A stretch of DNA of 9,015 bases from an uncultured Clostridia bacterium. Lineage in GTDB: Bacteria; Bacillota; Clostridia; TANB77; CAG-508. Under the pieces are notes generated by a model that was given only the letters and a program-made list of their open reading frames with translations, was not told the DNA's origin and did no database searches. Every line of letters starts with the position of its first letter. Position 1 is the first letter of the stretch. Of this stretch, positions 1 through 5,463 are shown one piece after another. The position numbers and the translations under genes were made by a program. The DNA lies in NCBI GenBank assembly GCA_934167365.1, contig CAKPKU010000065.1, positions 1 through 9,015 of the forward strand, given 5' to 3'.

Positions 1-12
1 AATTTATTTTAA

Positions 13-18
13 TATAAT
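13..18 (+). promoter_or_regulatory. candidate -10 box of the carboxypeptidase gene
   Basis: A perfect TATAAT lies 32 bases before the ATG and 19 bases before the Shine-Dalgarno, a sensible place for a promoter with a short leader. The matching -35 box would fall left of the window, so this half of the promoter cannot be seen. In such AT-rich sequence a lone TATAAT is weak evidence. Confidence 0.35.
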
Positions 19-37
19 ATTTTAACAAGTATTTTTT

Positions 38-43
38 AGGGAG
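38..43 (+). promoter_or_regulatory. ribosome binding site of the carboxypeptidase gene
   Basis: AGGGAG sits 7 bases before the ATG at 51 and supports that start codon. Confidence 0.75.
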
Positions 44-50
44 ATAACAT

Positions 51-1451
51 ATGAATAAAAAAATTAAAATAAATAAAATCATATCTATATATGTTTTACT
101 CGGTTTTATATATTCTACATTTTTTAATTTTTCTTATGCTGGTAAAACTGACACAATAAATCAATTTGATGCTTCGGCTGTTCAATCTACTTCTTCTGAT
201 AGCATCTTAAATTCATCAAAATCATCTGATTTATCTGCAAATTCTACTCAAAGCGAGCCTACTGTTTTATCAAAAGCTGCAATATTAATTGACTCATATA
301 GCGGACAAATTTTGTATGAACATAATTCTAATGAACAATTATACCCAGCTAGTACAACTAAATTAATGACAGCAATTTTAACATTGGAAAATTGCCAATT
401 ATCAGATACAGTAACAGTTAACCCAAAAGCTTTAATGGGAATTCCCAGAACATACACAACTGCTGCATTACAACCTAATGAAACACTTACTATTGAGCAA
501 TTATTACATGTATTACTGATTCCTTCTGCAAATGATGCTGCTAATGTATTAGCTTTTCATATTGCTGGATCAATTGAAGATTTTTCTATTATGATGAATG
601 CCAAAGCTAAAGAGCTTGGTTGTCAAAATACTCACTTTGAAAATCCTAGCGGAATTCATAGTGATAATCACTATTCTACTGCTTATGATATGGCATTAAT
701 CGGAAAATATGCAAATACATTTGATGAAATTAAACAAATTACTAGTACTACATCATATTCTTTACCTAATCTACCAGATGGCACAGAGCGTAATTTTAAA
801 ACTACTAACACATTAATTACTCCAAAAAATAAGTATTATTATGAATATGCTACTGGAATGAAAACAGGTTATACTGATAAAGCTAAATCTTGTATAGTAG
901 CCAAAGCAAAAAAAGAAGATGTTGAATTAATTTGTGTAATTTTAGGTGGAGATAAAACTGAAGATAATAAAAATCAAAGAGAGCTTGATTGTCATACATT
1001 ATTTGATTATGGTTTTAATAATTATAGTTATGAAAAAATTTGTACAAAAGACGAAACTTTAGATATGTCTAATCTTGATAATATTCCTGATATTTATCAA
1101 GATAAAGATATTAAATATTCTGATGATTTATCAGTTTTATCTGATTCACAATCAACTGATAATATAGACACAAACATCTCATGGACAAATGAAAACCTAC
1201 CAATTTATAAAGATCAAGTTATTGGTACAGTAACATATAATATTAATAATACTGATTATAAAATGAATTTACTAGCAGGTGAAGATATTTTACCAACTGA
1301 ATCAAAACATATAACTACTGTATATTATGCATTATGTGTAATTTTAGTATTACTAATTTTGATGATTATTATTAATAAGCGAAAAAATCGTTTTCATAAA
1401 AAAGGAAAATATTCTCGCGAACCAAAATACTTTAGACATTCTTTTTATTAA
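51..1451 (+). CDS. D-alanyl-D-alanine carboxypeptidase (peptidase S11, low-molecular-weight PBP), membrane-anchored
   Basis: This is a penicillin-binding serine D,D-carboxypeptidase. Such enzymes remove the terminal D-alanine of peptidoglycan stem peptides on the outer face of the membrane and so limit cross-linking. All three active-site motifs are visible in the 466-residue product: SxxK at S101-K104 (nucleophile S101), SxN at S159-N161 and KTG at 271-273. A signal peptide covers about residues 1-30, with likely cleavage after SYA. A Ser/Thr-rich linker (about 40-72) precedes the catalytic domain (about 74-320). A PBP5 C-terminal-type beta domain follows (about 322-412), then a transmembrane helix (about 422-442) and a basic cytoplasmic tail. 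Anchoring by a true helix rather than an amphipathic one is seen in some clostridial DacF/DacB-like proteins. The gene stands alone and converges on the LCP gene. Class assignment is firm; whether it is a vegetative or a sporulation paralogue (dacA, dacB or dacF) cannot be decided here. Confidence 0.95.
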   Translation: MNKKIKINKIISIYVLLGFIYSTFFNFSYAGKTDTINQFDASAVQSTSSDSILNSSKSSDLSANSTQSEPTVLSKAAILIDSYSGQILYEHNSNEQLYPASTTKLMTAILTLENCQLSDTVTVNPKALMGIPRTYTTAALQPNETLTIEQLLHVLLIPSANDAANVLAFHIAGSIEDFSIMMNAKAKELGCQNTHFENPSGIHSDNHYSTAYDMALIGKYANTFDEIKQITSTTSYSLPNLPDGTERNFKTTNTLITPKNKYYYEYATGMKTGYTDKAKSCIVAKAKKEDVELICVILGGDKTEDNKNQRELDCHTLFDYGFNNYSYEKICTKDETLDMSNLDNIPDIYQDKDIKYSDDLSVLSDSQSTDNIDTNISWTNENLPIYKDQVIGTVTYNINNTDYKMNLLAGEDILPTESKHITTVYYALCVILVLLILMIIINKRKNRFHKKGKYSREPKYFRHSFY

Positions 1452-1455
1452 AAAG

Positions 1456-1492
1456 AAAAGGAGGAAGCATGATTTATATGTTTCCCCCTTTT
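1456..1492. terminator. bidirectional rho-independent terminator between converging genes
   Basis: A 15-base-pair stem (1456-1470 with 1478-1492) has one A-C mismatch and one G-U pair and closes a 7-base loop. The plus strand continues in a T run to 1495. On the minus strand the stem is followed by the complement of AAAAAGAAAA, again T-rich. The carboxypeptidase stop is 5 bases to the left and the LCP stop 5 bases to the right, so one hairpin can end both transcripts. Confidence 0.85.
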
Positions 1493-1496
1493 TTTA

Positions 1497-2486
1497 TTAC
1501 ATATTAAACAATGTTTTAACAACTGATTTAGTCTCCTTTTTATTGCATGTATATATCCATACTCCATTACATTTTTTTGCTTCCCCTGGTAACATTTCTG
1601 AACTTAAATTTTCCATATTAAAATCTACTATGTATGGTATATAATTTTTAATTTTGCTTAAATTATAATTTGTTGTTATACTTTCTTTCGCAATATTTAT
1701 ATAATTTTTCATGTTCTTTAATAAATTTTTACTTAACACTTGTTTAGTTAATACTTTTATGAACTCCCTTTGAGTTTTCATTCTTCCTATATCATTGTCA
1801 CCATAACTTGCGGGATATGATGTTCCATCATTATTATGGCGAAATCGTAATACTTGCTCTGCTTGTTCACCATTTAACAACTGATTTCCTGCTTTTAAGT
1901 GTATATGTAAATCCTGTGTTGGATCATCATAATCCATATTAATTGGCACATCAAAATTTACTCCGCCTACTGCATCAATTACTTTTCTTAACCCCTTGGT
2001 ATCAATATTCATATAATATTTTACATTAAGTCCTGTTAATTTATTTACTTCATCTAGTAATTTTTCTGGACTTTTTTTATACAAAGTATTTATTTTATCT
2101 GATGCTTTTGCATTTTTTTCACTAGTTCCTGTGAATGTATCTCTTGGTATTGATAATATTGAAGCCTTTTGCTCTTTTGGATTATATGCACATACCATAA
2201 TTGAGTCTGTTAAATTTTGACTTTCTCCAGTTACTACAATATATATTGTTTCTAGTTTATCAACTGTTTTTGAATTATGACCCATTATTGTTGCTAAAAA
2301 TCCTCCATATGTCCAGCCATTTTCACTCATTCTTATTAAGAAAAATGTTAATAAAATTACTAATATAAATATTACTATATATATGCCTTTTTTTTGCTTT
2401 TTCTTGCTCTTTTTTTTCTTTTTTGGTATTTGCTTTGTCCTATTATTTATATTGTTATTTCTGCGAATTTCATCTTTAGTTTCCAA
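1497..2486 (-). CDS. LCP (LytR-CpsA-Psr) family cell-wall polymer transferase
   Basis: LCP proteins transfer undecaprenyl-linked polymers (teichoic acid, capsule or other wall glycopolymers) onto peptidoglycan outside the membrane. Numbered from the TTG start, the 329-residue product has a Lys-rich cytoplasmic N-terminus (22-33), one transmembrane helix (about 34-52) and an extracellular LCP domain (about 78-245). That domain contains SIPRD (R115), a DAVGGVNFDVP stretch, LRFRH (R214, R216) and the DNDIGRMKTQREF motif (R235, R240). The usual GxD...RSD motif is reduced to GESQNLTDS (G87-S95), so the first Asp and the Arg are missing. The start is set by AGAGGTGA at 2492-2499: the in-frame GTG at 2495 lies inside this Shine-Dalgarno, while TTG at 2486 has normal spacing. 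It has its own promoter just upstream and shares a terminator with the convergent carboxypeptidase. The family is clear; which polymer it transfers is unknown. Confidence 0.9.
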   Translation of the reverse strand: METKDEIRRNNNINNRTKQIPKKKKKSKKKQKKGIYIVIFILVILLTFFLIRMSENGWTYGGFLATIMGHNSKTVDKLETIYIVVTGESQNLTDSIMVCAYNPKEQKASILSIPRDTFTGTSEKNAKASDKINTLYKKSPEKLLDEVNKLTGLNVKYYMNIDTKGLRKVIDAVGGVNFDVPINMDYDDPTQDLHIHLKAGNQLLNGEQAEQVLRFRHNNDGTSYPASYGDNDIGRMKTQREFIKVLTKQVLSKNLLKNMKNYINIAKESITTNYNLSKIKNYIPYIVDFNMENLSSEMLPGEAKKCNGVWIYTCNKKETKSVVKTLFNM

Positions 2487-2491
2487 AAAAA

Positions 2492-2499
2492 TCACCTCT
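2492..2499 (-). promoter_or_regulatory. ribosome binding site that sets the LCP start at TTG 2486
   Basis: On the minus strand AGAGGTGA closely matches the 16S tail complement. It ends 5 bases before TTG (2486-2484), and its GG core is 8 bases away. The GTG at 2495-2493 is part of the site and therefore an unlikely start. A run of seven T bases (2491-2485) forms the spacer and the first two bases of the start codon. Confidence 0.75.
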
Positions 2500-2506
2500 A
2501 TAAATA

Positions 2507-2550
2507 TTAAAACTAAGCTGCATTATATCAAACTTTCAGCTTAGTTTCAA
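2507..2550. repeat. 14-bp inverted repeat around the LCP promoter (operator or terminator)
   Basis: The arms are 2507-2520 and 2537-2550 (minus-strand arm TTGAAACTAAGCTG), with one mismatch in 14 and a 16-base spacer. One arm overlaps the -35 box, the other covers the expected transcription start, and the -10 lies in the spacer. The dyad begins 4 bases past the CvpA stop codon and is followed by T-rich sequence in the minus direction. It could therefore also act as a leaky terminator of the upstream operon, in which case the mismatch becomes a G-U pair. Confidence 0.7.
2522..2550 (-). promoter_or_regulatory. promoter of the LCP gene
   Basis: On the minus strand TTGAAA (2550-2545) is separated by exactly 17 bases from TATAAT (2527-2522). 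A TG one base before the -10 (2530-2529) makes it an extended -10 promoter. Transcription would start near 2515, giving a leader of about 30 bases before the TTG start. Confidence 0.75.
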
Positions 2551-2553
2551 CAA

Positions 2554-3201
2554 TTAAAATATTAAATTCAAGAATATGTTATTATCATAAAAGAATTTTC
2601 CAATATGTGATTGCATAATAATATTAGACAAGTTATAATTTCCTACTAAAGGTGTAATAACTGATATTATTGTTAAAACTATAAGTATTATTACTATTGC
2701 TTCTAATATTCCATATATTATTCCACCTAATTCATTGCACTGTTTTATTACTGGTAATTTAGCAAAAATATCTGTAAATATCATTATAATTTTTAATAAT
2801 ATTTTAGCAATAATATATACAATAATTATTGCTGCCGCGTCTATAATTAAAATAGATGCATTTTTTGATACTTCTGATATTGCCTCATCTTTTTTGCTAT
2901 CAATATTATTATTTAGATACTCTACTATTGGTTTTGGAATTCCGCTATCTTCACTAATTACCTTTTCATCATCTGATTTATTTTCTGTAAATGCTCTTTC
3001 TAATGAATAAGCAATATTTTCATCAATTGTTGTTTTTTCAATAATAAAATTAACAAATGGCTTATATGCTATAATAGCTATTATTATTGCGAGTACTGCT
3101 GCAACTGCTTTTAATAATGACTTCGCTAAGCCCCTTTTATACCCCAAAAAAACACAAAGTGCAAAAATTAAAATTATTACTAAATCTACTATAATCCCCA
3201 T
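2554..3201 (-). CDS. CvpA family membrane protein
   Basis: This 215-residue integral membrane protein resembles the CvpA (colicin V production) family. Hydrophobic helices lie at about residues 2-20, 28-45, 116-140 and 159-183. The first has the family pattern: an Asp near the N-terminus (D6), then GYKRGLAKSL (20-29). The second half has the typical LPVIKQCNELGGIIYGILEA stretch (149-168), where Gly-rich turns enter the last helix. A charged loop of about 65 residues (50-115) separates the two helix pairs. CvpA proteins have been linked to envelope integrity, secretion and biofilm traits, but no biochemical activity is established. AAGGAGG at 3209-3215 fixes the ATG and overlaps the stop codon of the DUF5711-like gene, so the two are very likely one operon with coupled translation. 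Family call is good; function is unknown. Confidence 0.8.
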   Translation of the reverse strand: MGIIVDLVIILIFALCVFLGYKRGLAKSLLKAVAAVLAIIIAIIAYKPFVNFIIEKTTIDENIAYSLERAFTENKSDDEKVISEDSGIPKPIVEYLNNNIDSKKDEAISEVSKNASILIIDAAAIIIVYIIAKILLKIIMIFTDIFAKLPVIKQCNELGGIIYGILEAIVIILIVLTIISVITPLVGNYNLSNIIMQSHIGKFFYDNNIFLNLIF

Positions 3202-3208
3202 TATATTT

Positions 3209-3215
3209 CCTCCTT
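3209..3215 (-). promoter_or_regulatory. ribosome binding site of cvpA-like gene overlapping the upstream stop codon
   Basis: AAGGAGG is 7 bases before the ATG at 3201. The stop codon TAA of the upstream gene occupies 3216-3214, so it shares two bases with this site. A terminating ribosome would cover the re-initiation site, which suggests translational coupling. Confidence 0.8.
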
Positions 3216-4413
3216 ATAATACAAGTATTTCTATTTTATCTCTAAATACAATAACTGCTAATCTATCTGATACAACAATATTTCTTATTTCCTCTGTTGC
3301 CACATATTTTTTCTTTAGCCATCCTTTTGTATTTATAAAATAAATTTCTGTTCCCATATTAATTGCTATATTATCTCCAGAAGATATTGTTCCTTTTGCT
3401 ATACTATCTACTGAATAGTTACTATTTTTTTGAGTACCTGTATTTATTATTTTAATATTTGATGATTGATTTGATATTCCATCTGATAGCTCTTCAATTT
3501 CATAAATACTATTAATTAAATTTATTCCTGCAAATGTATAATTTTTACTATCTTCCTCAAAATTCATTACTAATTGTGTATTTCCATCTGATAATAAGTA
3601 TATTCCATTATTACACATACACATTAAGTTTTTACTTCCCTGATATTTCAAATTTACTATTAACACATTTGTTGGCATTTCATATGAAAACGAATTCTGA
3701 ATATCAGATGAATTTGATACTTCCCTTATATTAATAGTTTTTACTACTGATTTTATAAGTGTTCCTGTTGTATCAATTTCAGCAAAACTTAAATATTTAT
3801 TATCGCTTGAAATAACACTGTCTATAATTGTATTATTCGGTATATATGTTTTAAATAATTGCTCTCCATTTTGATCAAACACAATAATTACAGATTTATA
3901 TGTTGTTCCTGAACATACTACTGAAACATATCCATTTTCATTAACGCTTACTTTTGAAATTTCACCATCTACATTAGTATTCCATAATACTTTATTTCCT
4001 GAAATCAAATAAATTTTTTCTTTTCCCTTTTCAGCAACTATTAGGTATTTCCCATTTGCTGTAAATAATGGATTACTTATATTTATATCTAAAGTTGCAC
4101 CTTTTTTTGCCGAAGAATTATATATATTTAATTTATTATCATTCAAAACTGCAACATATTTATCATATGCATATACAGATATATTTTTGTCCGAATCTAT
4201 TTCTATTGTTGGAGAATTTCCTTCTGTAACTATTTTCATTAATAAATGCATATCTGCCCAATTTCTAAAACTTGAACTGCACATATATGTTACTAAAAAT
4301 GTAGCCATAATAATTATTAATATTACAATTACTGATGTAATAATTATTTTATTTTTGTTTATTTTTTTTTCTTTATCTAAATTATTATATTCTTTAAATT
4401 CTATTAATTTCAT
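3214..4413 (-). CDS. DUF5711-like membrane-anchored beta-propeller protein
   Basis: I recognise this 399-residue protein only as resembling the DUF5711 family of clostridial proteins, whose function is not known. It has a short charged cytoplasmic N-terminus (1-21), one transmembrane helix (about 22-44) and a large extracytoplasmic part. That part (about 68-399) is almost all beta-strand-like, with repeated blade-type units such as ANGKYLIVAEKGKEKIYLIS (119-138), NENGYVSVV (158-166), SSDNKYLSFAEID (202-214) and GDNIAINMGTEIYFIN (346-361). This is typical of WD40/PQQ-like propellers that act as binding or scaffold domains. No catalytic motif is evident. The ATG has AAAGAGG 6 bases upstream and a good promoter ahead of it. 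It is the first gene of a two-gene operon with the CvpA-family gene, so a shared envelope role is likely by inference. The DUF number is recalled from memory and should be confirmed. Confidence 0.7.
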   Translation of the reverse strand: MKLIEFKEYNNLDKEKKINKNKIIITSVIVILIIIMATFLVTYMCSSSFRNWADMHLLMKIVTEGNSPTIEIDSDKNISVYAYDKYVAVLNDNKLNIYNSSAKKGATLDINISNPLFTANGKYLIVAEKGKEKIYLISGNKVLWNTNVDGEISKVSVNENGYVSVVCSGTTYKSVIIVFDQNGEQLFKTYIPNNTIIDSVISSDNKYLSFAEIDTTGTLIKSVVKTINIREVSNSSDIQNSFSYEMPTNVLIVNLKYQGSKNLMCMCNNGIYLLSDGNTQLVMNFEEDSKNYTFAGINLINSIYEIEELSDGISNQSSNIKIINTGTQKNSNYSVDSIAKGTISSGDNIAINMGTEIYFINTKGWLKKKYVATEEIRNIVVSDRLAVIVFRDKIEILVL

Positions 4414-4443
4414 ATTATTCCTCTTTAGAAAATTTATATATTA

Positions 4444-4472
4444 TTTATATCAGTTTTTACTTTTTTTTGCAA
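4444..4472 (-). promoter_or_regulatory. promoter of the DUF5711-cvpA operon
   Basis: On the minus strand TTGCAA (4472-4467) and TATAAA (4449-4444) are 17 bases apart, and a TG at 4452-4451 gives an extended -10. Transcription would begin near 4437, about 24 bases before the ATG at 4413. An A8 run lies inside the spacer and -35 edge. Confidence 0.65.
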
Positions 4473-4507
4473 TATATTTTTATATTATCACTTCTCTTAA
4501 AACTGGA

Positions 4508-4533
4508 TTTTTTATTATAAACATAATAAAAAA
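4508..4533. repeat. AT-only perfect palindrome, 11-bp arms
   Basis: TTTTTTATTAT at 4508-4518 pairs perfectly with ATAATAAAAAA at 4523-4533 across a 4-base loop. It contains no G or C in the stem, sits between two divergent promoters about 40 bases upstream of the minus-strand -35, and may be a chance result of base composition, a protein site or an easily melted element. Confidence 0.35.
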
Positions 4534-4652
4534 CAAAGAAATTATTTTTAGCATGAAATATCAGTATTTTTAATATAGGTTACTATTATTATAAATTTTT
4601 CCACCAATTCGAATCAATTTAAAAGCTCCATAAAAATTTTAATTTAACAGAA

Positions 4653-4681
4653 TTGACCTTGTTATGTAAATATGCTATACT
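4653..4681 (+). promoter_or_regulatory. promoter of the TtcA-like gene
   Basis: TTGACC (4653-4658) and TATACT (4676-4681) are 17 bases apart, with TG at 4673-4674 forming an extended -10. Transcription would begin near 4688. This rules out translation starting at the TTG at 4653, which is the -35 box itself. Confidence 0.75.
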
Positions 4682-4698
4682 TTTTTTATTAAATTTAT

Positions 4699-4703
4699 GG
4701 AGG
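4699..4703 (+). promoter_or_regulatory. ribosome binding site that sets the TtcA-like start at 4710
   Basis: GGAGG lies 6 bases before ATG 4710 and about 11 bases after the predicted transcription start. Upstream in-frame codons are not preceded by such a site and are outside the transcript. Confidence 0.8.
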
Positions 4704-4709
4704 CGTTTT

Positions 4710-5429
4710 ATGCAAAAAATATTAGGTTATATGAGAAAAGCAATTGATGAATATAATATGATTGAAGATGGAGATAAAATCGCAGTAGCATTATCTGGAG
4801 GCAAAGATTCTACTACAATGCTTTTGGGGTTAAAAAACTTACAAAGATTTTATCCTAAAAAATTTGATATAATTGGTATTACTATAAATCCAGGATTTGA
4901 ATTTTTTGATACAACTTATTTACAAAATACCTGCAAAGATTTAAATATTCCATTTGTTGAAGAGCAATCTCATACTAAAGAAATTATTTTTGATATTCGT
5001 AATGAAAAAAATCCTTGCTCTTTATGTGCAAATTTAAGAAGGGGTATTTTAAATAGTGTCGCTATTAGAGAAGGTTGTAATAAAATCGCTTTAGGACATA
5101 ATGAAGATGATGTTTTAGAAACTTTCTTTTTAAATTTATTATATGCTGGAAGCATTAATACTTTTGCTCCGGTTAGTTATATGGATAGATCAAAAATCAC
5201 TTTAATTAGGCCACTAATTTATGCTCCTGAAAAATATATACGTAATTTTGTTAAAAGAAATAATATTGAAGTTATGCCAAAATGTTGCCCTATGGATGGT
5301 GTATCAAAAAGAGAAGATATGAAAAATTTAATTCAAAATTTTCAAAAAGATATTCCAACTGTTAGAGCTAACTTATATGGAGCAATAAAAAGAAGTAATA
5401 TAAAAGGTTGGAATACAACAAAAAAATAA
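4710..5429 (+). CDS. ttcA: TtcA-like PP-loop ATPase, tRNA 2-thiolation (tRNA-cytidine(32) 2-sulfurtransferase family)
   Basis: This 239-residue protein belongs to the adenine-nucleotide alpha-hydrolase (PP-loop) group that activates a tRNA base with ATP. The PP-loop SGGKDS is at residues 29-34 and a GHNEDD motif at 129-134. Three cysteines match the iron-sulfur cluster pattern of TtcA: C103 and C106 in CSLC, plus C192 (next to C193) in KCCP. TtcA uses the cluster to place sulfur on C32 of tRNA. The protein lacks the N- and C-terminal zinc fingers of Ncs6/TtuA and the C-terminal domains of TilS, which argues against those relatives. It is shorter than E. coli TtcA (about 311 residues). Start is set by GGAGG at 4699 and the promoter at 4653-4681. 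It is a single-gene unit closed by a terminator overlapping its stop codon. Family is solid, the exact base modified is inferred. Confidence 0.8.
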   Translation: MQKILGYMRKAIDEYNMIEDGDKIAVALSGGKDSTTMLLGLKNLQRFYPKKFDIIGITINPGFEFFDTTYLQNTCKDLNIPFVEEQSHTKEIIFDIRNEKNPCSLCANLRRGILNSVAIREGCNKIALGHNEDDVLETFFLNLLYAGSINTFAPVSYMDRSKITLIRPLIYAPEKYIRNFVKRNNIEVMPKCCPMDGVSKREDMKNLIQNFQKDIPTVRANLYGAIKRSNIKGWNTTKK

Positions 5430-5458
5430 AAAGAATTAAATATTCTTTTTATTTTTTT
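5420..5458. terminator. bidirectional rho-independent terminator between ttcA-like and pcrA genes
   Basis: A perfect 17-base-pair, mostly A-T stem (5420-5436 with 5442-5458) with a 5-base loop is followed by CTTTTTTT on the plus strand. The stop codon of the thiolation gene (5427-5429) lies in the left arm. The pcrA stop codon begins at 5466, 7 bases right of the hairpin. The A-rich left arm supplies the T run in the opposite direction. Only one G-C pair is present, so strength is uncertain. Confidence 0.7.
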
Positions 5459-5463
5459 CTTTT

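Larger units (their letters stand above)
4414..4709. other. divergent intergenic region between the DUF5711-like and thiolation genes
   Basis: This 296-base non-coding stretch holds two outward-facing promoters (4444-4472 minus, 4653-4681 plus) and both genes' ribosome binding sites. Between them is an AT-only perfect 11-bp hairpin (4508-4518 with 4523-4533). The rest (about 4535-4650) is AT-rich; I see no gene, conserved RNA fold or clear operator there. Plus-strand open frames entering from either side lack usable start signals. Confidence 0.7.

Noticed and set aside
1..50. Possible riboswitch upstream of the carboxypeptidase
   Set aside because: Only 50 bases are visible and they contain no stem beyond chance; the predicted leader is too short.
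2735..3010. 91-codon plus-strand open frame
   Set aside because: It is antisense to the CvpA-family gene, with no ribosome binding site or recognisable features.
4187..4573. 128-codon plus-strand open frame reaching into the intergenic region
   Set aside because: It is mostly antisense to the DUF5711-like gene, has no start signal, and its hydrophobic ending reflects T-rich DNA.
4653..4709. N-terminal extension of the TtcA-like protein
   Set aside because: Its first codon is the -35 box and the -10 lies within it, so it is upstream of the transcription start; GGAGG supports 4710.
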